From contig CAXMOO010000197.1 of NCBI GenBank assembly GCA_964195005.1, positions 1 through 5,003 of the forward strand: 5,003 nt of DNA, written 5' to 3'. The notes below the pieces were generated by a model. It did no database searches. It had not been told where the DNA came from and worked only from the letters and a program-made list of their open reading frames with translations. Positions 1 through 5,003 of this stretch are shown one piece after another. The position numbers and the translations under genes were made by a program. This DNA is from JAUXLW01 sp964195005. GTDB taxonomy: Bacteria; Actinomycetota; Acidimicrobiia; Spongiisociales; SHLN01. The first letter of the stretch is position 1. The number at the start of each line of letters is the position of its first letter.

Positions 1-182
1 AGCGGATGGCGGTCGAAGGTCACGATTCCGGCAGCAAGCCCCCCTCGCTGTTCAGCCTCCTCCAGAAGGGAGGCGCCGATCCGGCGATGGCCCAGGTGCA
101 CCCCGTCAAACACGCCCACGGTGAGCACCGACCCTTCCTCAGGTGGTTCCCAGGCGTGGGGATCGCCTCGCAACACCTTCAA
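1..182 (-). CDS. ribF: RibF, bifunctional riboflavin kinase / FAD synthetase (N-terminal part, runs off left edge)
   Basis: RibF phosphorylates riboflavin to FMN and adenylylates FMN to FAD in the cytoplasm. Only the first 60 codons are present, covering the start of the N-terminal FMN-adenylyltransferase domain. The visible signature is TVGVFDGVHLGH at about residues 21-32, the nucleotide-binding GxFDGVHxGH motif, followed by TFDRHP at about 55-60. Most family members have TFDPHP there, so Pro is replaced by Arg. I chose the TTG at 182 as start. It lies 8 nt after a strong GGAGGTG, it forms a TTGA overlap with the truB stop, and it gives an N-terminus MKVLRG that lines up with the MQRWRG-like start of actinobacterial RibF. 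A GTG at 176 is the alternative and would shorten the protein by two residues. The C-terminal riboflavin kinase domain lies outside the window. The family call is firm; the start is less certain. Confidence 0.93.
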   Translation of the reverse strand, partial: MKVLRGDPHAWEPPEEGSVLTVGVFDGVHLGHRRIGASLLEEAEQRGGLAAGIVTFDRHP

Positions 183-1057
183 GAAAGGACCACCTCCGGC
201 TTCAACCTGTCACCATCCTGGCGATACACAGCAAGCAGTCGGCCGGCCCCATCAACGAGAGCCATGGTATCTGCGATGGGCACCTCGGTCGGGTCGAGGA
301 CGGCACCATGGGCCACCCTCTCAGCCAGAACATCGTCGATCATCACGGCTCCGAGGTCGGCCAGCCCTGCGGCTGGAGTCAACACTCGCTGCCATAGGGA
401 ATCTGGATCCTCAGCCAGCTGGTCGATGGATGCAGCGTCGGCCACGTCAAGCGACCCGTTCCGGGTCCGGCGCAGAGCCGTAAGATGCCCCGGACCACCA
501 AGGGTCCTGGCAATATCGTCCGCCAGTGTTCGTATATACGTTCCGCTCGAGCACACCACTCTCAGACTTACCTCGGGGAATTCGCCGGGTATGAAATCGA
601 TGAGCTCGAGCTCATAAATCTCGATTTCGCGGGAAGGTCGTTCCACCTCACCCCCCTCCCTGGCTATCTCGTAGAGGCGCCGCCCGCCGACTCTCACGGC
701 CGATTTCATAGGTGGGGTTTGACGAATCGGGCCGCGGAACCTCGTCAAGCTCGCGGCTACATCATCGGCGGTAACGCTCATCGAGATCCGCTCCGTTACC
801 TCACCGTCGGCATCGAGGCTGTCCGTGCCGACACCAAACCTGGCTGTGGCCACATACTCTTTGGGGAAGCTCTGAACGAACCGAAGCAACCGCGTGGCCT
901 TCCCCAGGCCGAGGACGAGTAGGCCGGTGGCCATCGGGTCGAGGGTGCCGGCGTGACCCACCTTCTTCAGCCGCGCCAGGTTCCGAATCTTGGCCACCAC
1001 ATCATGGGAAGTCCACTGCCCGGGCTTGTCTATCAGCAGAAACCCATCAGTGCTCAC
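179..1057 (-). CDS. truB: TruB, tRNA pseudouridine(55) synthase
   Basis: TruB isomerises U55 in the T-loop of most elongator tRNAs to pseudouridine and also acts as a tRNA-folding chaperone. The 292-aa product has the usual family length. Visible motifs are FLLIDKPGQWTSHDVV (6-21), GHAGTLDPMATGLL (34-47) with the predicted catalytic Asp at 40, KEYVA (66-70) with the active-site Tyr at 68, and CSSGTYIRTLADD (169-181) with the conserved Arg at 176. The segment after about 235 is the short C-terminal RNA-binding (PUA-like) region. The frame is open further upstream, but I place the start at the GTG at 1057. The protein then begins a few residues before the conserved GFLLIDKP, as usual, whereas longer versions would add up to 59 residues that only overlap nrnA. 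This start overlaps the nrnA end by 11 nt. The site before it is poor (only a CGGGG about 10 nt away), so coupling to nrnA translation is likely. An in-frame ATG at 1102 is a less likely start. Confidence 0.96.
   Translation of the reverse strand: MSTDGFLLIDKPGQWTSHDVVAKIRNLARLKKVGHAGTLDPMATGLLVLGLGKATRLLRFVQSFPKEYVATARFGVGTDSLDADGEVTERISMSVTADDVAASLTRFRGPIRQTPPMKSAVRVGGRRLYEIAREGGEVERPSREIEIYELELIDFIPGEFPEVSLRVVCSSGTYIRTLADDIARTLGGPGHLTALRRTRNGSLDVADAASIDQLAEDPDSLWQRVLTPAAGLADLGAVMIDDVLAERVAHGAVLDPTEVPIADTMALVDGAGRLLAVYRQDGDRLKPEVVLS
191..197 (-). promoter_or_regulatory. Ribosome binding site for ribF, inside the end of truB
   Basis: The minus strand reads GGAGGTG here, complementary to the 3' end of 16S rRNA. 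It sits 8 nt before the TTG at 182, against 14 nt before the GTG at 176. The spacing favours the TTG as the ribF start. The site is entirely within truB coding sequence. Confidence 0.7.
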
Positions 1058-2018
1058 GCAAATAGCCCCGAATCTGTTCAATCGTTTCCTTCGGATCGCC
1101 ATTGGATGTGAAGCCGGCAGCCCGGGCATGACCGCCGCCTCCGAAAGCCAATGCCAGGCTCCCAACGTCAACCACAGCCCGGGAGCGCAGACTGGCCTTG
1201 GTGCCTTCCGGCGTTTGCTTGACGAGCACGGCAACGTCTGCTTCGCGGGCGATCCTGATGTAATCGATCAGGCCCTCGACCTCCTCAGGAGCGAGACCGG
1301 CTTCAGCCAGGTCGTCGTCGTGGAGCACCGACCACACCAGCGAAAGTTCCGCCTCCAGTTTCGCTCGTCGCTGGACGGCAGCGGCCACGGCCAGATACGC
1401 AAAGGGGGCATTTTCGAACACCATCCGTCCGATCAAGTAGGGATCCGCCCCGGACTCGACGAGGTCGGCGGCCATTCGAAAGACCTCGGCCGTGGTCGTG
1501 GAATATTGGAATCTGCCTGTGTCGGTTACCAGCCCCACGAGGAGGCATGAGGCGATATCAGCGTCAATCTCCCAGCCCAGCTCCTTGATCAAGTCGAAAG
1601 CCAGCACGGCAGTTGCCGCCGAACCCGGATCGATGATGTTGATGTGACCGAACCCCTCGTTAGTGATGTGATGGTCAACAACGATGAGTGTCTCCGCGGC
1701 CCCGGCGGGCCCCGAGAGCTCGCCAAGGCGCTCACGGTCCGCAGCGTCGAAGGTGATCATGACCTCGGGCGCAGTGGGGAATCGGTCCGGCGGAACTAAG
1801 GCTTCCACCGGCAGAAAAGAAAAGCTATCTGCAAGGACGAAAGGTTTCCCAAAGCTGACGACGACTTCTTTTCCGGCTTTGGCCGCCGCCAAAGCAAAAC
1901 CCAGAGCCGAGCCCAGAGCATCACCATCGGGGTTCACGTGACAGGTGACTGCAACGCTCTTCGCATCGGCCACGGCGCCGACCGCGGCTTTGATCTGCTC
2001 GGCTAGCGCTTCATCCAT
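1047..2018 (-). CDS. nrnA: DHH/DHHA1 family phosphoesterase, NrnA-like (oligoribonuclease / pAp phosphatase)
   Basis: Characterised NrnA proteins degrade 2-5 nt RNA fragments and dephosphorylate 3'-phosphoadenosine 5'-phosphate with Mn2+. Substrate preference differs between relatives; some actinobacterial members also cleave cyclic dinucleotides. The 323-aa product has the typical length. Metal-binding motifs are intact: CHVNPDGD (26-33; His27, Asp31, Asp33), TFDAAD (89-94), VVDHH (113-117; the DHH triad at 115-117), and VTDTG (164-168; Asp166). The C-terminal DHHA1 domain carries the substrate-binding GGGGHARAAG (293-302). No signal peptide or membrane segment is seen, so it should be cytoplasmic. 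I chose the ATG at 2018, which begins MDEALAEQIK. It overlaps the rbfA stop by 8 nt, and the longer open frame upstream only covers rbfA. The ribosome binding site is weak (GAG-rich), consistent with coupling. The position between rbfA and truB is the standard place for this gene. The family is certain; the exact substrate is inferred. Confidence 0.93.
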   Translation of the reverse strand: MDEALAEQIKAAVGAVADAKSVAVTCHVNPDGDALGSALGFALAAAKAGKEVVVSFGKPFVLADSFSFLPVEALVPPDRFPTAPEVMITFDAADRERLGELSGPAGAAETLIVVDHHITNEGFGHINIIDPGSAATAVLAFDLIKELGWEIDADIASCLLVGLVTDTGRFQYSTTTAEVFRMAADLVESGADPYLIGRMVFENAPFAYLAVAAAVQRRAKLEAELSLVWSVLHDDDLAEAGLAPEEVEGLIDYIRIAREADVAVLVKQTPEGTKASLRSRAVVDVGSLALAFGGGGHARAAGFTSNGDPKETIEQIRGYLREH

Positions 2019-2364
2019 GCTCGTGGTCTCGCACCGTGCGCAGAACTTCCTCCATGTGCAGGCCAGCGTCGATCGACGGGTCCACTCTGAACTCGAGGCG
2101 AGGAGTGTATTTGAGGCGAATCTGGGCCCCCATTCTTGACTGCACACGCACCGTGGCCCTGGACAAAGCCCGCGAGGACTCTTCCTGTTGGGCCCCGTCT
2201 CCCATCGCCGTGTAGTACACCCTTGCCGAGCGCAAATCAGGCGACGTATCGACTCCTGTGACTGTCACGAAACCCACGGCAGGATCTTTGAGCTCGCGGA
2301 TCTCTTCTGCCACCACTTCACGCAGCAGCTCGTTCACACGCTGCATGCGAGAACCGCCTCTCAT
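2011..2364 (-). CDS. rbfA: RbfA, 30S ribosome-binding factor A
   Basis: RbfA binds the immature 30S subunit near the 5' end of 16S rRNA, helps late maturation, and is needed for growth in the cold in model species. The 117-aa product has family length and a single KH-like fold. Recognisable parts are RMQRVNELL (6-14) in the first helix, IRELKDPAVGFVTVTGV (22-38), DLRSARVYYTAMGD (43-56), the segment RVQSRMGAQIRLKYTPRLEF (73-92) containing the typical IRLKxTPxLxF, and DPSID (95-99). I chose the ATG at 2364, which overlaps the ylxP stop as ATGA and leaves the usual short basic N-terminus before the RV motif. A second in-frame ATG at 2346 has a better-placed AGGCGG at 2354-2359 and would give 111 aa, so the start is not settled. 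The frame extends further upstream to 2508, but that part is Arg/Ala-rich shadow sequence over ylxP. Confidence 0.94.
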   Translation of the reverse strand: MRGGSRMQRVNELLREVVAEEIRELKDPAVGFVTVTGVDTSPDLRSARVYYTAMGDGAQQEESSRALSRATVRVQSRMGAQIRLKYTPRLEFRVDPSIDAGLHMEEVLRTVRDHEHG

Positions 2365-2660
2365 GGCTGCTCGAGATGCGAGATGCCGACCTCGAGCACC
2401 TCGACGTCGGGCCGGGCTTCGAGCTGACGCTGGATACTGTGGAGCAGTCGCTGAAGATGGCCCGCCTGCGGGGCTACGGCCACAACCCCGATAGTCGTGC
2501 GCTGCCATTGGTCCTGGTGGTCCACCTCGGAAATCCCGATCGCAGGGAACGACTTACGCAGGTCGGTAGTCACCATTCGGAGACGATGCCGCTTTTCCTT
2601 GAGAGAACGCACGGCGGGAATTCGGAGCTCGGCCCGGAGAGCAGCAGCGTGCATTGCCAT
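2361..2660 (-). CDS. ylxP: YlxP-like DUF503 family protein
   Basis: This 99-aa protein belongs to the small DUF503 (YlxP) family, usually encoded between infB and rbfA in Gram-positive bacteria. The family has no firmly established biochemical role; its place in this operon suggests a link to ribosome or RNA metabolism, which is inference. Signatures are LRIPAVRSLKEKR (12-24), where SLKEKR is the most conserved stretch, and ISEVDHQDQWQRTTIGV (43-59), with the hallmark EVDHQDxWQR. The protein ends soon after the hydrophobic VEVLEVGIS strand, as usual. I chose the ATG at 2660, 5 nt after a perfect AGGAGG. A second in-frame ATG two codons later (2654) is also possible. The gene starts 9 nt after the infB stop and shares ATGA with rbfA. 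There are no membrane segments or signal peptide. Confidence 0.93.
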   Translation of the reverse strand: MAMHAAALRAELRIPAVRSLKEKRHRLRMVTTDLRKSFPAIGISEVDHQDQWQRTTIGVVAVAPQAGHLQRLLHSIQRQLEARPDVEVLEVGISHLEQP

Positions 2661-2665
2661 ATGGG

Positions 2666-2671
2666 CCTCCT
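2666..2671 (-). promoter_or_regulatory. Strong ribosome binding site for ylxP, overlapping the infB stop
   Basis: The minus strand reads TAGGAGG across the junction, where TAG is the infB stop and AGGAGG is a full Shine-Dalgarno sequence 5 nt before the ylxP ATG. This is the only intergenic gap in the window. A ribosome terminating on infB would sit directly over this site, which fits re-initiation. Confidence 0.85.
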
Positions 2672-4724
2672 ATACGCGCGCTACCTCGCGGACCAAATAT
2701 GACTCGAGCACATCCCCATCCTTGATGTCTCGAAAATTCTCCAGCCCGATGCCACATTCGAATCCGGCCGCAACCTCGCGGACATCGTCCTTGAATCTCC
2801 GCAGCGAGACAATCGTGCCGTCGTACACCACCACGCCATCCCGCACAAGGCGCACCTTGGCGCCGCGGGCCATCTGGCCTTCCGTTACGAAAGACCCGGC
2901 GATGGTGCCCAGCCTCGGGGCCCGGAAGGTCTGCCGCACCTCGGCCAGGCCGAGGATGTCCTCCACCTCCTCAGGTGCTAGCTCGCCCACGAGCATTTGT
3001 TCGACTTCGTCGAGCAGTTCATAAATGATCCGGTAGGTGCGCAGATCGACTCGCTTGTCTTCGGCCAATCTCCTCGTCTTGCCATCAGGGCGGACGTTGA
3101 ATCCAAGAACAACGGCGTGCGAAGCCTCGGCCAGCAGCACGTCACTCTCGTTGATTCCCCCGACCGCCGAATGCACCAGCGTGATCTTTCCGCCCTCTCG
3201 CGTGATCTCGGCGATCTTGTCGCGAATAGCTTCAAGGGACCCGGTGGCATCAGCCTTGACGATGAGTCGCAACTCTGCGTCGTCGGCAGTTCGTAGTTCC
3301 TCGAGCAGCGAAGCCATCCGCTCCTGGGGAGTGGGTACCACGAGATTCTGAGCCCGAAGCTCATCGTAGGTAGCGCGGGCAATGCTCCGGGCTTCCTTGT
3401 CGTTGGGGGCTACCGAAAAGCGATCACCGGCATTGGGGAGGTCATCCCATCCCATCACCAGCACAGGGGTAGAGGCTCCGGCTTCTTTGATTTGGGCACC
3501 GGAGTCGTCAACCATCGCTCGCACCCTGCCGGCTACCGGCCCGGCGACTATGGAATCGCCCACCTTGAGGCTGCCCCGCTGCACGATCACCGTCGCCACC
3601 GGGCCCCTCCCCTTCTCCAGGTTGCTTTCGATGACGACACCCTCCGGGTTGGCGGTGGGATTGGATTTGAGGTCCTCTAGCTCAGCCGTAAGCTCGATCA
3701 GCTCGAGCAGGTGGTCGAGGCCCTCACCCGACAGAGCAGACACTTCGGCCGAAAGCACCTCGCCGCCGAGCTCCTCCACCACGATCTCGTGCTCCGTCAG
3801 CTTTGCTCGGACCGACTGAGAGTTGGCATTTGGCAGGTCGATCTTGTTAATCGCCACGATTATCGGTACCCCGGCGGCCTTGGCATGGCTGATGGCCTCG
3901 GCGGTCTGCGGCATCACGCCGTCATCGGCAGCAACCACCAGGACCACAATATCGGTGACGTTGGCCCCGCGAGCTCTCAAAGCGGTGAAGGCCTCGTGGC
4001 CCGGGGTGTCGATGAAAGAGAAGTGCTTGCCATTGTGTTCGAGCCGGTAGGCCCCAATATGTTGCGTAATCCTCCCGGCCTCTCCTTCAATCACGTTGGT
4101 GTGCCGCAGAGTGTCGAGCAGCTGCGTCTTACCGTGATCCACGTGCCCCATGACGGTGATAACCGGCGGGCGTTGCTCGAGATCGGCGGCTGAGTCTTCG
4201 TCATGGATCTTGGCTCGCAGCGAGATCACCGCTGCCTCTTCCTCCTCAGGAGGTGCGGAGACGGTGACGAGATATCCGAACTGCTCGGCCAGGGGATCGA
4301 GCGCGTTCGCCGGGACCGGTTGGGCGCCGGCGGCCATCTCCCCCATCGCCACCAATGCCTTCACAACCGGCCCTACCGACTTGTCCATGGCTTCTGCCAG
4401 GTCGGCAACCGTGACGTCATGCGGTACCTCGATGAGACTCAACCCGTCGCCGTCAGCCGGCCCCTCACCGTCTGCTTCCGGGGCTGTGTCCTCTTCGGCC
4501 GCGCCGTTTTCGGCGGCCTCTTCCTCGGCCCCGGGTGTTCCCTCGTCGGTGCCCGGCTTTGCCGTCTCCTCCTGGTAGGAAAGTCGAACAAGGCCAACCT
4601 CGTCCTCATCCAGGCCGGACGATGCGGTCTTGACCTCTATCCCCAGCTCGTGGGCGCGTTCGAGAACTTCCTTCGACTCGAGATCCAGCTCGCGAGCGAG
4701 CTCGTAGATCCTCGTCTTAGCCAC
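2670..4724 (-). CDS. infB: Translation initiation factor IF-2
   Basis: IF-2 is the GTPase that places initiator fMet-tRNA on the 30S subunit and promotes 50S joining. The 684-aa product is complete. An IF2_N helical domain (about 1-50, starting AKTRIYELAREL) is followed by an acidic, low-complexity linker (51-94) and a second IF2_N-like domain (96-155, with the pattern EVPHDVTVADLAEAM). The G domain (about 185-355) has G1 GHVDHGKT (193-200), G2 GRITQHIGAY (217-226), G3 DTPGH (239-243), G4 NKID (293-296) and G5 SAL (329-331). Domains II and III follow, then the C-terminal fMet-tRNA-binding domain (about 590-680) with LRRFKDDVREV and ECGIGLENFRDIKDGD. The G2 motif has Arg where GGITQHIGAY is usual. 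The N-terminal region is short compared with the 900-1000 aa of many actinobacterial IF-2 proteins. The start is a GTG overlapping the upstream gene by 8 nt; the IF2_N domain begins at once after it, which supports this choice. Confidence 0.98.
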   Translation of the reverse strand: MAKTRIYELARELDLESKEVLERAHELGIEVKTASSGLDEDEVGLVRLSYQEETAKPGTDEGTPGAEEEAAENGAAEEDTAPEADGEGPADGDGLSLIEVPHDVTVADLAEAMDKSVGPVVKALVAMGEMAAGAQPVPANALDPLAEQFGYLVTVSAPPEEEEAAVISLRAKIHDEDSAADLEQRPPVITVMGHVDHGKTQLLDTLRHTNVIEGEAGRITQHIGAYRLEHNGKHFSFIDTPGHEAFTALRARGANVTDIVVLVVAADDGVMPQTAEAISHAKAAGVPIIVAINKIDLPNANSQSVRAKLTEHEIVVEELGGEVLSAEVSALSGEGLDHLLELIELTAELEDLKSNPTANPEGVVIESNLEKGRGPVATVIVQRGSLKVGDSIVAGPVAGRVRAMVDDSGAQIKEAGASTPVLVMGWDDLPNAGDRFSVAPNDKEARSIARATYDELRAQNLVVPTPQERMASLLEELRTADDAELRLIVKADATGSLEAIRDKIAEITREGGKITLVHSAVGGINESDVLLAEASHAVVLGFNVRPDGKTRRLAEDKRVDLRTYRIIYELLDEVEQMLVGELAPEEVEDILGLAEVRQTFRAPRLGTIAGSFVTEGQMARGAKVRLVRDGVVVYDGTIVSLRRFKDDVREVAAGFECGIGLENFRDIKDGDVLESYLVREVARV

Positions 4725-5003
4725 GTACCCCTTCTTCCTCGGCCTCGCTCAGATCTGCAAGCTCATCCCCCGAGGCTGGTGCGGTCGAGCCGGTGTCGTC
4801 ATCGTCGTCCTCCGACCCCTGTTCAGATGACTCACTTGTCACATCGACAGCCTCCGCCGTCGCGGCCCCCTCAACCACAGCAGCCTCATCCGTCGCGGCC
4901 TCCTCAACCACAGCAGCCTCATCCGTCGCGGCCTCCTCAACCACAGCAGCCTCATCCTTCGCGGCCCCCTCAACCACAGCAGCCGCATCCTTCGCGGCCT
5001 CCT
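4717..5003 (-). CDS. C-terminal acidic tail of the gene upstream of infB (probably NusA, possibly YlxR); runs off right edge
   Basis: This frame is open from the window edge (first full codon at 5001) to a TAA at 4717, giving 94 visible residues. A GTG at 4977 could be mistaken for the start, but the same 11-residue pattern continues upstream of it to the edge, so the gene is truncated here. The sequence has two parts. The first is a tandem repeat close to EEAATDEAAVV, rich in Ala, Glu and Val. The second is a Ser/Asp/Glu tail with five consecutive Asp and the end SEAEEEGVRG. It is highly acidic, has no hydrophobic membrane segment, and is probably disordered or helical. No enzymatic or binding motif is visible, so family membership cannot be read from the sequence. 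By synteny the gene before infB is normally nusA or the small ylxR; NusA proteins can carry acidic C-terminal extensions, so a NusA tail is my first guess. The 8-nt overlap with infB supports membership in this operon. Confidence 0.7.
   Translation of the reverse strand, partial: EAAKDAAAVVEGAAKDEAAVVEEAATDEAAVVEEAATDEAAVVEGAATAEAVDVTSESSEQGSEDDDDDTGSTAPASGDELADLSEAEEEGVRG
4728..4740 (-). promoter_or_regulatory. Purine-rich ribosome binding region for infB
   Basis: The minus strand reads GAGGAAGAAGGGG just before TAC and the GTG start of infB. GAGG lies 12 nt and AAGGGG 3 nt from the start, so neither has ideal spacing; an intermediate GGAAGAAG pairing is possible. The stretch also encodes the last acidic residues of the upstream protein, so the purine bias may partly reflect Glu codons. 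Confidence 0.45.
4850..5003 (-). repeat. 33-bp in-frame tandem repeat, about 4.7 copies, continuing past the edge
   Basis: Units are at 4850-4882 (most diverged), 4883-4915, 4916-4948, 4949-4981 and 4982-5003 (partial). The two units 4883-4915 and 4916-4948 are identical. 4949-4981 differs from them at two positions (Lys for Thr, Gly for Glu), and the outer units differ further. Each unit encodes 11 residues close to EEAATDEAAVV. The length is a multiple of three, so copy-number change keeps the frame. The near-identity at DNA level points to recent duplication or slippage rather than protein-level selection alone. Confidence 0.95.

Noticed and set aside
600..615. Perfect 16-bp palindrome ATGAGCTCGAGCTCAT
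   Set aside because: It falls inside truB and follows from alternating Glu-Leu codons (GAG CTC); there is no loop, T-run or operator context, so I do not call it a regulatory site or terminator.
6..617. Long plus-strand open frame opposite ribF/truB
   Set aside because: It lies antisense to well-recognised ribF and truB coding sequence, is Ser/Arg/Ala-rich without any motif, and is a typical shadow in GC-rich DNA.
485..922. Plus-strand open frame opposite truB
   Set aside because: No family signature and no ribosome binding context; fully antisense to conserved TruB motifs.
2365..2508. N-terminal extension of RbfA from an upstream start at 2508
   Set aside because: The extra 48 residues are Arg/Ala/Ser-rich, overlap the conserved DUF503 gene, and would make RbfA far longer than the family norm.
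3711..4193. 160-codon plus-strand open frame opposite the infB G domain
   Set aside because: Composition is explained by the reverse complement of conserved IF-2 codons; no recognisable domain.
4717..4977. A free-standing 86-aa gene starting at the GTG at 4977
   Set aside because: The same 11-residue repeat and reading frame continue upstream to the window edge, so the GTG is a Val codon inside a larger gene.
4850..5003. CRISPR array as an explanation for the regular repeats
   Set aside because: The units are directly adjacent with no variable spacers, and they keep the reading frame; this is a coding tandem repeat.

Overview
The window is a compact, conserved housekeeping operon of translation and RNA-maturation genes, all on the minus strand, so it reads from high to low coordinates. 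In transcription order it holds: the C-terminal tail of an unidentified protein (probably NusA, possibly YlxR), infB, a ylxP-type DUF503 gene, rbfA, an nrnA-type DHH phosphoesterase gene, truB, and the first 60 codons of ribF. This nusA-infB-rbfA-truB-ribF order is widespread in bacteria. GC-rich coding, frequent GTG/TTG starts, a DUF503 gene between infB and rbfA, and a RibF N-terminus resembling actinobacterial ones (M-x-x-x-R-G, then GVFDGVH) suggest Actinomycetota. An uncultured lineage near Acidimicrobiia is possible, but the phylum call is an inference and the class is a guess.

Layout. 4717-5003: acidic Ala/Glu/Val-rich tail of the upstream gene, built partly from a 33-bp (11-residue) tandem repeat that runs off the window. 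2670-4724: infB, translation initiation factor IF-2, complete at 684 aa. 2361-2660: small DUF503 protein. 2011-2364: ribosome-binding factor A. 1047-2018: DHH/DHHA1 phosphoesterase (NrnA-like). 179-1057: tRNA pseudouridine-55 synthase. 1-182: start of the bifunctional riboflavin kinase/FAD synthetase.

Neighbouring genes overlap by 4 to 11 nt. The one exception is the 9-nt gap between infB and ylxP, where the Shine-Dalgarno sequence overlaps the infB stop codon. There is no room for internal promoters or terminators outside coding sequence, so the genes are probably co-transcribed from a promoter beyond the right edge and translationally coupled. Together they cover initiation (IF-2), 30S maturation (RbfA), tRNA T-loop modification (TruB), short-RNA/pAp turnover (NrnA-like) and flavin cofactor synthesis (RibF).

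I found no mobile element, CRISPR array, RNA gene or novel system. The most unusual feature is the repetitive acidic tail at the right edge. Several start codons needed correction inward from the longest open frame (rbfA, nrnA, truB).
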